A program made the position numbers and the translations under genes. From assembly GCA_031279825.1 (NCBI GenBank), contig JAITHT010000081.1, positions 1 through 64,000 on the forward strand: DNA of 64,000 nt, read 5' to 3'. A model generated the notes under the pieces. That model did not search any database and was not told the origin of the DNA. It saw only the letters and a program-made list of their open reading frames with translations. How positions within the stretch are numbered: position 1 is the first letter of the stretch; each line of letters starts with the position of its first letter. Below, one piece after another: positions 47,646 to 56,880 of this stretch. The DNA is from Desulfovibrio sp. GTDB lineage: Bacteria; Desulfobacterota; Desulfovibrionia; Desulfovibrionales; Desulfovibrionaceae.

Positions 47646-49958
47646 ATGATAGATATCTGTACCCAAGGGGCCTATCTGCACGACAACAACCGGCTGGACG
47701 CCGTCTCCGGCAATGCCGCCGGACTGCAACGCCCGGAAAAGGCCCGCGAGGGAACCATCGCCTGCCGCATTCTCGCGGCGCATTCGCAAAGCGACGACGC
47801 GGCGCGCCTGCGCATTGTCTTTGACGCCCTGGCCTCCCACGACATCACCTATGTGGGCATCGTCCAGACGGCCAGAGCCGGCGGCATGAAGCATTTTCCC
47901 CTGCCTTACGTGCTGACCAACTGCCACAACAGTCTCTGCGCCGTCGGCGGCACCATCAACGAGGACGATCACCTCTTCGGCTTGTCGGCGGCAAAGAAGT
48001 ACGGCGGAGAATTCGTCCCCGCGCACATGGCGGTCATCCACCAATATATGCGCGAGATGTACGCCGGCTGCGGCAAAATGATTCTCGGCTCGGACAGCCA
48101 TACCCGTTACGGGGCTCTCGGCGCCCTGGGCGTGGGCGAAGGAGGGCCGGAACTGGTAAAGCAACTCCTCGGACGCACTTACGACCTCAACGCGCCTGAA
48201 GTTGTGGCCGTGTATCTTGAAGGAACTCCGAAAGCCGGCGTCGGACCGCAGGACGTCGCTCTGACCCTGATCAGAGCCGTGTTCAAGGACGGTTTGGTTA
48301 CAAACAAGGTTCTGGAATTCGTCGGGCCCGGGGTTGCCGGCCTGTCCGTTGACTACCGCCTGGGCATTGACGTCATGACCACGGAAACCGCCTGCCTGAC
48401 CTCCGTCTGGCAAACGGACGACAAGGTGCGGGAATGGCTGGCCGCGCATGGCCGCGTGGAAGACTATCATCCCCTGGCGCCTGAAAACGGCGCATGGTAC
48501 GACGGCGTCATCACCATTGACCTTTCCCGGGTGGAGCCGATGATCGCGCTTCCCTTCCATCCCAGCAACGCCTGGACCATTCGGGAATTCCTCGCCAATG
48601 CGGACGATCTTTTACACGGACTTGAATCCGAGGCCGCCGACATGCTCGGCAAGACATCCACGCGGCCCAATCTGCGTTCCCGACTGAAGAACGGCGCCTT
48701 CATGGTCGATCAAGGCATTATCGCCGGGTGTTCCGGCGGTGTCTACGACAATCTTGTAAGGGCCTCCGCCGTGCTTGCCGGCCGTTCCACGGGCAACGGC
48801 GCCTTCTCTCTCTCCATCTATCCGGCCAGCCAGCCCCAGTATCTGGAATTAGTACGCAGCGGCTTGACCACCACTTTCATGGAAGCCGGGGCAAGCATAC
48901 GGACCGCCTTTTGCGGCCCGTGCTTCGGCGCCGGAGACGTGCCGGCGCACAACAGCTTTTCCATCCGCCATACCACGCGGAATTTTCCCAACCGAGAAGG
49001 CTCCAAGCCGGCAAACGGACAAATCGCCTACGTGGCGCTTATGGACGCGCGTTCCATAGCGGCCACGGCCGTCAACGGCGGCAGACTCACGTCGGCCACC
49101 GCCCTGCCCTGCCCTCCGGAGGAAACGCCCTATCCTTACGTCTTTCATTCCGGCATCTATGACAAACGGGTCTACCGGGGCTTCGGCAGGGCCGAGACAC
49201 AAGAGGCGCTGTCCTTCGGACCCAATATAGCCGATTGGCCCGCCATGCCTTCCCTGCCGGAGAATCTGATCCTCCAGGTGGTTTCAGCCATCTACGATCC
49301 CGTTACCACCACGGACGAGTTGATTCCTTCGGGAGAAACCTCCTCATACCGATCCAATCCCCTGAAACTTGCGGAATTCACCCTGTCACGCAAGGATCCG
49401 CAGTATCTGAACAGAGCCAGACAATGCTTTTCTCTGGAAGAAACCCGCAGAAAGATGACCAGCCAACGCCTCCCCGGAGACGAGGCGACATTTTCCGCCG
49501 CCCATACGGCGACGGCAAGGGAGGTCCGCGAACTCTTCGCCTCCCTCGGCCTGGCGGGGCAGGAAGGGCAAAGCGCCGTCGGATCCGTCGTCTTCGCCCT
49601 CAAGCCGGGCGACGGTTCCGCGCGGGAACAGGCGGCATCCTGCCAGAAGGTGCTGGGAGGCTGGGCCAACATCGCCGGAGACTACGCCACCAAACGCTAT
49701 CGCAGCAATCTGGTAAACTGGGGAATGCTCCCCTTTATCCTTGACAATGCAGCCTCGTACAATCTTCGCCCCGGCGACCGCCTCTGTCTGCCCGGCATCA
49801 AACAGGCGATCTTGTCCGGCCGTGAGGAAATAACGGCCCGCTGCCGCCAAAACGATGAGCAACTTGAACTTATCTTACGCCTGCCCGGCCTGACCAAAGA
49901 CGAACGCGCCGTCATTCTTGCCGGCTGCCTGATCAATTATTACGCTCAAGGGAATTGA
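47646..49958 (+). CDS. Aconitase-family hydratase (YbhJ-like)
   Basis: LTNCHNSLCAVGGTINEDDHLFGLSAAKKYGGEFVPAHMAVIHQYMREMYAGCGKMILGSDSHTRYGALGALGVGEGG; AGCSGGVYDNL; GPCFGAGDVPAHNSFSIRHTTRNFPNREGSKPANGQIAYVALMDARSIAATAVNGG. Confidence 0.85.
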   Translation: MIDICTQGAYLHDNNRLDAVSGNAAGLQRPEKAREGTIACRILAAHSQSDDAARLRIVFDALASHDITYVGIVQTARAGGMKHFPLPYVLTNCHNSLCAVGGTINEDDHLFGLSAAKKYGGEFVPAHMAVIHQYMREMYAGCGKMILGSDSHTRYGALGALGVGEGGPELVKQLLGRTYDLNAPEVVAVYLEGTPKAGVGPQDVALTLIRAVFKDGLVTNKVLEFVGPGVAGLSVDYRLGIDVMTTETACLTSVWQTDDKVREWLAAHGRVEDYHPLAPENGAWYDGVITIDLSRVEPMIALPFHPSNAWTIREFLANADDLLHGLESEAADMLGKTSTRPNLRSRLKNGAFMVDQGIIAGCSGGVYDNLVRASAVLAGRSTGNGAFSLSIYPASQPQYLELVRSGLTTTFMEAGASIRTAFCGPCFGAGDVPAHNSFSIRHTTRNFPNREGSKPANGQIAYVALMDARSIAATAVNGGRLTSATALPCPPEETPYPYVFHSGIYDKRVYRGFGRAETQEALSFGPNIADWPAMPSLPENLILQVVSAIYDPVTTTDELIPSGETSSYRSNPLKLAEFTLSRKDPQYLNRARQCFSLEETRRKMTSQRLPGDEATFSAAHTATAREVRELFASLGLAGQEGQSAVGSVVFALKPGDGSAREQAASCQKVLGGWANIAGDYATKRYRSNLVNWGMLPFILDNAASYNLRPGDRLCLPGIKQAILSGREEITARCRQNDEQLELILRLPGLTKDERAVILAGCLINYYAQGN

Positions 49959-49983
49959 CCAGGGTTCCAGGCGCGTGCGTCCG

Positions 49984-50014
49984 CCGGAGCGTTTTCACTG
50001 TGAAAACGCTCCGG
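49984..50014. repeat. Isolated perfect copy of dispersed hairpin (covariant)
   Basis: CCGGAGCGTTTTCACTGTGAAAACGCTCCGG. Confidence 0.9.
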
Positions 50015-50203
50015 CAGGACAGCACTCACGGTCACGCCGTCTTTTGATATCAGGCGGCACCGCCGCCACCACCTGCTCCGCAGGGACCTTGCGCAAGAAC
50101 TGCTGGCCCACGTCATTGGCGCTTGCCCCCGGTTTCGATAGCGTGTATGTTTACGCAAAACGGTTACGCAGTTACTTACGGGTGCCGACGGACTTGCGTG
50201 TCT

Positions 50204-51247
50204 ATGCGTATCTATTACCACATCAGCGACTATATCAGCCACAGGCTCAGCGGATTGGAATACATTGATTGCCTGCGTCTCTTCGGCCACAATGTCTCCA
50301 GTCGCCCTGAAGATATTGTTAATGCGCAGGTAGCTGTTATTCATGATGATCCATTGAATTACCCCGGGATTTTTGCGCGTTTTCCTCTTTTGCGCGAATT
50401 GAGAAGCATCGCCTTTTGCGTATGGGAGAATGAGAGTTTTCCCCATAGCTATATTGAACCGTTGCGCCTCGTGGGAGAAATATGGACCCCTTCGAATTTT
50501 TCTCGGCAAAGCATGTTGCCTCATTTTTCCGTGGTGCATGTGGTGCCGCATGTTGTGCGTCGGTATAAAACGGAACCGGAGGACATTGCCTTTGCTGAAA
50601 GTGCGCTCGGCGGCTCAGACGGCGCGTTTCGTTTTTTTTCTATAGTGGATTCCATTAATCCTCGCAAAAATATCAGAGGATTGCTGACGGCCTTTTCTGT
50701 TTTGCGCGGTCGGGTGCAACGCAACACTGTCCTGGCGCTCAAGCAATACAGGGTAGCTATGGACTGTTCGGAATTGTCGGGCGTTGTCAGCATTACCGGA
50801 GATCTCTCCCAAGGGCAGATGGCGGCCCTGCACAGACTCTGCCATGCCTACGTGAGCGCCCATCATGCCGAAGGATGGGGCCTTGGACTCTCAGATGCCA
50901 TGGCCTACGGTAAACCGGTTATCGCCACGGCCTATTCCGGCAATATGGAGTATATGGACGAAGACAACAGCCTGCCGGTCTCCTATACTATGACGCCGGT
51001 GTCGGCAGAGATGTGCGAGCGCATTCCGTTGTTCCGGCGTGATATGCGCTGGGCGGAAATTGATAAGGAAGCTATGGTGCTGGCCATGAAGCGGGCGGTT
51101 GACGAACGTTTGCCTCCTGAGTTGCCCGGACGGGCGGCCGAGATAGCGAAACGCTTCAGTCCGGAAAACGTGGGCGGCATCATGCATGGCCTGCTCACGA
51201 ACGGCGCTTCCGTCTCCTGCGGCGGCCCGGCGGCGCAGCCGCTGTAA
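50204..51247 (+). CDS. Family 4-like glycosyltransferase
   Basis: MRIYYHISDYISHRLSGLEYIDCLRLFGHNV...SIVDSINPRKNIRGLLTAF...YVSAHHAEGWGLGLSDAMAYGKPVIATAYSGNMEYMDEDNSLPV. Confidence 0.82.
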   Translation: MRIYYHISDYISHRLSGLEYIDCLRLFGHNVSSRPEDIVNAQVAVIHDDPLNYPGIFARFPLLRELRSIAFCVWENESFPHSYIEPLRLVGEIWTPSNFSRQSMLPHFSVVHVVPHVVRRYKTEPEDIAFAESALGGSDGAFRFFSIVDSINPRKNIRGLLTAFSVLRGRVQRNTVLALKQYRVAMDCSELSGVVSITGDLSQGQMAALHRLCHAYVSAHHAEGWGLGLSDAMAYGKPVIATAYSGNMEYMDEDNSLPVSYTMTPVSAEMCERIPLFRRDMRWAEIDKEAMVLAMKRAVDERLPPELPGRAAEIAKRFSPENVGGIMHGLLTNGASVSCGGPAAQPL

Positions 51248-51320
51248 GCATGCCGCAATACGTTTTTTCGGTGAAGCGCTTTTTATGATTGTCACGCATG
51301 ATGTTAAGGAGCGGGGATAT

Positions 51321-51569
51321 ATGTGTCTTGCGGTACCCATGAAAGTATCCGAAGTGAGCCCTGACGGGATGGCTCGCTGTCAGGTGGGAGAAGGGCAGAC
51401 CTATGTGACGGCCTCAGTTGCTCTTTTGCCGGAACCGCCGGAACCGGGGGAATACGTCATCGTGCATGCCGGTTTCGCTTTGCGTACGCTGGAAGCTTCC
51501 GACGCGGAAGAAACCTTGCGGCTGCTGCGCGAAATGCTGGCGCTCGCCCGTCCCGGCGATTGGGGTTGA
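51321..51569 (+). CDS. hypC: Hydrogenase maturation chaperone HypC (HypC/HybG/HupF family)
   Basis: MCLAVPMKVSEV N-terminal MC motif, YVIVHAGFALRTLEASDAEETLRLLREM. Confidence 0.93.
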   Translation: MCLAVPMKVSEVSPDGMARCQVGEGQTYVTASVALLPEPPEPGEYVIVHAGFALRTLEASDAEETLRLLREMLALARPGDWG

Positions 51570-51724
51570 CGCGGACTTGGGGGATGGTGATGTCGTTTCA
51601 ATAAAGAGCGCTCGGCGAGAGCTGCTTGCATATCCCTGCCGTGTGGGATGCCCGGCAGGCGGGTGTTGCCTTCAAGTAGGCATCAGATGGCAAATCGCGT
51701 TCTATTTACCGGGGGATTCATACC

Positions 51725-53416
51725 ATGGATATAGCATTTTTGTTGCGGCGACTTTCGGCAATGAACGAGGACGATGTCGTACTGCTGAAGAATATTAAGG
51801 GGGAGGATATTCTTGAAGCGGCGGGGATACTCGGCAAATTGAAATATAATGCCGACGAAGGCAACAGGCTCATCAATTTTTTAGCCGAAGCCATCTCGCA
51901 AGAAGCGGGGACGGCCGTTGCCGACGACTTTGAAAAGGAGGCGAGTTCTCACAATCAGTTTCTGACCGCAGGCTATTATCGGGACGCCTTGCGCCGTCAT
52001 GCGCTCAATGCGAGCACTGCCGCCGCTCTCAAAAAATTTATCGAGCAGGTGCCGGAAGACGTGCTGTCTTCCTTGAAATTTGCCGAGTTGTTTCCGCACT
52101 GCCAGGTAGCCGTCATGCACGGCACGCAAAAAGGCCTTGAGCTGATGCAGGCCGTATCCGGGCTGCACGAAGTGGATGACGGCATTCTCAAGGCGGATGC
52201 CTCGCTTGTGCCTCTTGAAAGTATGCAAAAAGCCCAGAAAATATTGGCAAAAGCTCTCAAAGACTGGTTTGCCGCGATGGTAAGTGTTTTGCCCGCTCAT
52301 TGCCGGGAACAGGACCTGCCGTTGATAAAAAAAATGGTCTTCAGTCTTTTATTGGTGCTGCATGCGGAAGCGTCGGAAGCTTTGCTGGAGACCCTGACCA
52401 CGGGGCCCATAGGCGATATTTTTACTGTGCAGAGCGCGGTGGTGAAGGCGTTTACCGGTTTCGCCGAGGACGTCGATCTGCCTTCCGGCATTGACGGCAA
52501 GGGACCTGATCGCATACTGCGCGTGATACGGGAATTTTTGTTCGCGGTGGCCTGCAGGCGGATCAAAAGACAAAACAAGGCCGCTGATACGGAAGCCGTC
52601 CGCGTCGAGGCATCGGCTCTGGTGCAGCCTGACGCGCGTAAATCCATGGCCCGCCTGCTTATGCTTTTTCTGAATAATCTGCTGCGCGAGTTGCCCCCCG
52701 AAAAAGATCTTCGTCCCCGGGCTAACGTCAAAGGTTTTGACGCGGAAGGGTTTCATGCGGATTTCGTCAGGGATTGCATCGCCAAACGATTCTCCTTTAC
52801 CATTGAACATCACGGCAAAGTGGACAACCTCCTAGAGCGGGAAGCGGCTGTCGGGCGCGGTAAAAAGGATTTGGAATTTTACGAGCAGCAGTTACAGAAA
52901 ATGATCGACAGCGGCCAGGAAAAGCAGGCCAAGAAATGGGCACCTCCCGAGGTGCGCACCTCCTCCTCTATGACGGAAAAAGATTTGAAGGCGGCGCAGG
53001 CATTCGTCATGCACGGCATTAACGATCGCGACATGCGCATGGCGATAACGGCTATCGCCAGTCAGGACAGTCTTAAGTTATTTGAAGCCTTTTACGGTAA
53101 AGAGCCTGCCACGGGCGTAATCTGTGAAATTGCCGACAGGCAGATGGCCATCAACGTCGTACCCAGGCGGGCTGAATTTTTCATCACGGCCGAGGTGCAT
53201 AACAGCCGTATACAATCCCTTGAGCGCCATGGCGACGGCGAGGATTCGATGGAGTTCAACTGGGTCAACTTTTTTCAGTTCGAATACTCCGGCAGGCTGC
53301 AACGGGAAAAAAACGCTTCAGACCCTTCCGGCAGGCGCTGGAGGGTGTGCGCTGTGGAGGTGGAGTTGATGGTCCCCCATCTTATGGCGCCTGCCGATAC
53401 TTCCCCCGCGCAGTGA
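51725..53416 (+). CDS. Uncharacterized 563-aa protein
   Basis: Long ORF between hypC and aroE; no confidently recognised domain. Confidence 0.7.
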   Translation: MDIAFLLRRLSAMNEDDVVLLKNIKGEDILEAAGILGKLKYNADEGNRLINFLAEAISQEAGTAVADDFEKEASSHNQFLTAGYYRDALRRHALNASTAAALKKFIEQVPEDVLSSLKFAELFPHCQVAVMHGTQKGLELMQAVSGLHEVDDGILKADASLVPLESMQKAQKILAKALKDWFAAMVSVLPAHCREQDLPLIKKMVFSLLLVLHAEASEALLETLTTGPIGDIFTVQSAVVKAFTGFAEDVDLPSGIDGKGPDRILRVIREFLFAVACRRIKRQNKAADTEAVRVEASALVQPDARKSMARLLMLFLNNLLRELPPEKDLRPRANVKGFDAEGFHADFVRDCIAKRFSFTIEHHGKVDNLLEREAAVGRGKKDLEFYEQQLQKMIDSGQEKQAKKWAPPEVRTSSSMTEKDLKAAQAFVMHGINDRDMRMAITAIASQDSLKLFEAFYGKEPATGVICEIADRQMAINVVPRRAEFFITAEVHNSRIQSLERHGDGEDSMEFNWVNFFQFEYSGRLQREKNASDPSGRRWRVCAVEVELMVPHLMAPADTSPAQ

Positions 53417-53439
53417 TCACAGGCAAGAATCCGCCCTTT

Positions 53440-54261
53440 ATGATGCCGTACACCGCGTTATTCGGAATTATCGGCCATCCGCTGGCCCACAGCATGAGCC
53501 CCGCCTTGCACAACTGGGCTTTTTCCCGGGCTGGAATAGCGGGGTTCTATATGGCTTGGCCTCTGCAGCCGGAAAAGCTCCCGGCTTTTTTCGACGCGGC
53601 GCGCGCGTTGCCGGTACGGGGAGGCAACATTACCCTGCCGCACAAGGTAACATCTATGGCTCTGCTGGACGGGCTGTCTCCCAGAGCGCAGCGCGTCGGC
53701 GCGATCAATACCTTTTATTGGGATGATGCGTGTCTCTGCGGCGACAATACCGACGTGGCGGGTTTTCTTGACCCGTTAGCGCACCGGCGAATATTGAGCG
53801 CGCTGGTGCTGGGCGCCGGCGGGGCGTCTCGCGCCGTCCTGGCCGGCCTCAAGGAATTGGAGGTGCCGGATATCGGCGTCAGCAACCGCACTGCCGGCAA
53901 AGCCGAAACGCTGGCCGAAGAATTCGGCGTGCACCATGTGCCCTGGGATGACAGAACCTCCAGCGGGGCGGATTGTATTATCAACGCCACTACCCAGGGT
54001 ATGGCGGGAGAAGGCGTTGACAACACTCCTCTGCCCGCGCGGGCTTTCAGAGGCAAAGGGCTGGCCTACGACATCGTCTATAATCCCCTGGAAACCCGTT
54101 TTCTCAGAGAAGCCGGAGTCGCCGGCTGGGATACTCAGGATGGTTTGGCCATGTTTGTGGGGCAGGCTCGCGAATCCTTCCGGCTTTGGCATCGGGACAA
54201 AGATATGCCTGCACGGGAAGCTGCCGCGCTGGTCAAACGATTGCTGGCGGCCGACGTATGA
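53440..54261 (+). CDS. aroE: Shikimate dehydrogenase
   Basis: LFGIIGHPLAHSMSPALHNWAFSRAGI, GGNITLPHKVTSM, GAINTFYWDDACLCGDNTDVAGF, VLGAGGASRAVLAGL. Confidence 0.94.
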   Translation: MMPYTALFGIIGHPLAHSMSPALHNWAFSRAGIAGFYMAWPLQPEKLPAFFDAARALPVRGGNITLPHKVTSMALLDGLSPRAQRVGAINTFYWDDACLCGDNTDVAGFLDPLAHRRILSALVLGAGGASRAVLAGLKELEVPDIGVSNRTAGKAETLAEEFGVHHVPWDDRTSSGADCIINATTQGMAGEGVDNTPLPARAFRGKGLAYDIVYNPLETRFLREAGVAGWDTQDGLAMFVGQARESFRLWHRDKDMPAREAAALVKRLLAADV

Positions 54262-54298
54262 GCGGACGAGGAGGAGTGTTTGCCGCGCGTTAGGTCAT

Positions 54299-54385
54299 AG
54301 AGCAGATAAACGTTGCACTCGTCATTGACGGCGAAAACAAGTTTCGCCCACTCCTCGTACACGCAACCGGCGCTTACGCTACCGG
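54299..54385 (+). repeat. Copy of dispersed repeat family (R6), touching the 3' end of the PNP gene
   Basis: AGAGCAGATAAACGTTGCACTCGTCATTGACGGCGAAAACAAGTTTCGCCCACTCCTCGTACACGCAACCGGCGCTTACGCTACCGGC. Confidence 0.8.
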
Positions 54386-55218
54386 CATTCTTTCTCCAAA
54401 GCGGGCAGCGCGGCCAGGAGAAGGCTCTCAAGCCAGGCGGCGGCTTTTTCCGCCGTTGCGATAATGTCTTCAATGGTGGTTTCGGCCATGCAGTCGGGGA
54501 GGTTCTGATTGCTGAGGCAGGATACGCCGAGCACGCGCAACCCTCTGTGTTTCGCGGCTATGGCTTCAAGGGCGGTGGACATGCCCACGGCATCGCCGCC
54601 GAGAAGACGGTAGGCCCGCGTTTCCGCGCGTGTTTCAAGCTGTGGCCCGGGAATGCAGAGGTAGACGCCTTTTTTCAGACCTATGCCCAGGGAGAGGGCG
54701 CTCTGCTCCATAATTCGTATAAGGTCGGGATCGTAGAGTCCGGACATGTCGGGAAAGCGGGAGCGCCGACTATCCTCGTCGGGACCGGTGAGAGGACTTT
54801 GCCCGGTGAGGTTTATCTGGTCCGTAATAAGCATCAGGGAGCCGGCGGAGAAGAGCGGGTTGATGGCCCCGGCGGCGTTTGTTAGTATAAGAGAGGTAAT
54901 GCCTAACTCCGCCATGACGCGCACCCCCATGCAGATATCATCCGGCGTCCGGCCTTCATAAAGATGGCAACGCCCCTGCTGGAGAATGACGGATATGCCG
55001 GCAAGCGTTCCGGCGGAAAAGGCGCCGTGATGAGAAGGTGCTGTAGATTGGGGAAAACCGGGCAGATCCGCATAAGGGATATGGCGGGCATCTTGTAACG
55101 AACATGCCAAATTGCCCAGCCCGGTACCGAGAACTATACCGATTTTTGGAGAAAACTCTTGCGGCAGTGAAGATTTGAGCATTGCAACACAAATCTGGAC
55201 TTTTTTTGACTTTTGCAT
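54379..55218 (-). CDS. Purine nucleoside phosphorylase
   Basis: KIGIVLGTGLGNLACSL, GRCHLYEGRTPDDICMGVRVMAELGITSLILTNAAGAIN, GPQLETRAETRAYRLLGGDAVGMST. Confidence 0.93.
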   Translation of the reverse strand: MQKSKKVQICVAMLKSSLPQEFSPKIGIVLGTGLGNLACSLQDARHIPYADLPGFPQSTAPSHHGAFSAGTLAGISVILQQGRCHLYEGRTPDDICMGVRVMAELGITSLILTNAAGAINPLFSAGSLMLITDQINLTGQSPLTGPDEDSRRSRFPDMSGLYDPDLIRIMEQSALSLGIGLKKGVYLCIPGPQLETRAETRAYRLLGGDAVGMSTALEAIAAKHRGLRVLGVSCLSNQNLPDCMAETTIEDIIATAEKAAAWLESLLLAALPALEKECR

Positions 55219-55458
55219 AAAGTGGCTTCCTGTCTCCTTCGCGTCGGATCGGCCGGATCCTGCCGTTTTTCTGTTGCGGTTTTGCGCGTATCGGCTGCTT
55301 TCCCCCAGGTACTGTTGACGCTATGGGATTTTTGTTCTCCGGCAAGGCAGATGAGCCTGCTATGAGAGAAAATGCTCTAAGTACAGTAGCTCAGAATTCA
55401 GCCGGAACCAAGTCCGGGATCCGTTTTTTTATTTTATTTGAGGGTACAGGAAAAACCG

Positions 55459-56877
55459 GTGAATTACGCCTGCCATAAAGTAATGGTCGCCAACCGCGGT
55501 GAAATTGCCGTGCGTATTGTGCAGGCCTGCGCCAAACTCGGCCTTGACTTTGTCTGCATATATACGGCGGAAGATGCCGCATCCGGTCATGTGCGGCTCG
55601 CGCGTGAAGCCGGAGGAACAAAACGGCTGTACCGCGTATCTTCTTACCATGACGCCAATGAGCTCCTTGCCGTTGCCGATGATGCGAAGGCGACGGCTAT
55701 CCATCCCGGGTACGGTTTTTTCGCGGAAGATTACCGCTTTGCCCGCCGGGTATCGCGCCGTGAGAACAAGTTGATTTTTATAGGGCCCTCCTGGAGGGTG
55801 ATTCGTGAACTCGGCGACAAGATAAACACCAAGCGGCTCGCGCGCAGTCTCGGCGTACCCACGGTTCCCGGCTCCGACAAACCCATTTATGATGAAATGG
55901 AAGCGGAGAAGATCGCCCGCAGTTTATTCGAGTTTCAACGGCAGCAGGATATTGAGCGTCCGCTGGTGCTGGTGAAGGCCTCGGCCGGCGGCGGAGGTAT
56001 GGGCATTGAAGAGGTGCATGACATAGATCTGTTCCGTTCCGTATACCGGCGTATCCGCAACTATGCCGTCCGGCATTTTAAAGATGAGGGCGTGCTGATT
56101 GAGCAGCGCATCCGCGATTTCAATCATCTAGAAGTACAGATTCTGGCTGAACGGGGCTGCGCCAATGTGGTACATTTCGGCACGCGCAACTGCTCCATTC
56201 AGAGTATCGGGCTGCAGAAACGGATTGAAGTGGCGCCGGGCTTCGATTCCGCTTCCATCAATTACCGATTTGACGCCGACAAGGTGCTGGAAGACATTAC
56301 GCGGCATTCCCTGACGATGGCCCGCAAAGTCAGATATGATAACGTGGGTACCTGGGAATGGATTGTCACCCGTGAGGGCAACCCGTACCTTATGGAAGTG
56401 AATACCCGGATTCAGGTGGAAAACGGCGTGTCCGCAGCCATCTCCCGCATTAAGGGACAGCGGGGGGTGGACATCATCGCCGAGCAGATACGAACGGCCT
56501 TGGGAGAGCCTTTGGGATATGCGCAGAACGATATTTCCTTTGAAGGAATGGGGATTGAATACCGCATTATCGCCGAGGATCCCGATAATCGATTCGCTCC
56601 CTGGGTCGGACGAATTGAATCTTTCGGCTGGGGTCACGAAGATTGGCTTACCATGCACACCCATGTGCCGGTGGACACCTGCTACGACATTCCTACGGAG
56701 TTTGATCCGAATCTTGCCCTGGGTATTGTATGGGGCAAGAACCTCTACGAAATGAGGGATCGCGGCTCGCGCTTCCTTACTTCTCTGACATTGAAGGGAG
56801 GCAGTATTGCGAACGAGGAACTTAAATCCAACGTGGCTTTCCTGCTCCGTAAGACAGAGGACGTACTGTTGTTTTAA
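55459..56877 (+). CDS. accC: Biotin carboxylase subunit of acyl-CoA carboxylase (GTG start)
   Basis: KVMVANRGEIAVRIVQACAKLGL, ATAIHPGYGFFAEDYRFA, VLVKASAGGGGMGIEEV, MEVNTRIQVENGVSAAI. Confidence 0.85.
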   Translation: MNYACHKVMVANRGEIAVRIVQACAKLGLDFVCIYTAEDAASGHVRLAREAGGTKRLYRVSSYHDANELLAVADDAKATAIHPGYGFFAEDYRFARRVSRRENKLIFIGPSWRVIRELGDKINTKRLARSLGVPTVPGSDKPIYDEMEAEKIARSLFEFQRQQDIERPLVLVKASAGGGGMGIEEVHDIDLFRSVYRRIRNYAVRHFKDEGVLIEQRIRDFNHLEVQILAERGCANVVHFGTRNCSIQSIGLQKRIEVAPGFDSASINYRFDADKVLEDITRHSLTMARKVRYDNVGTWEWIVTREGNPYLMEVNTRIQVENGVSAAISRIKGQRGVDIIAEQIRTALGEPLGYAQNDISFEGMGIEYRIIAEDPDNRFAPWVGRIESFGWGHEDWLTMHTHVPVDTCYDIPTEFDPNLALGIVWGKNLYEMRDRGSRFLTSLTLKGGSIANEELKSNVAFLLRKTEDVLLF

Positions 56878-56880
56878 CGC

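Noticed and set aside
55383-55440. tRNA-like fragments (GTAGCTCAG, GGAACCAAGTCC)
   Set aside because: No acceptor or anticodon stems can be formed; chance resemblance, perhaps part of a weak terminator before T7.
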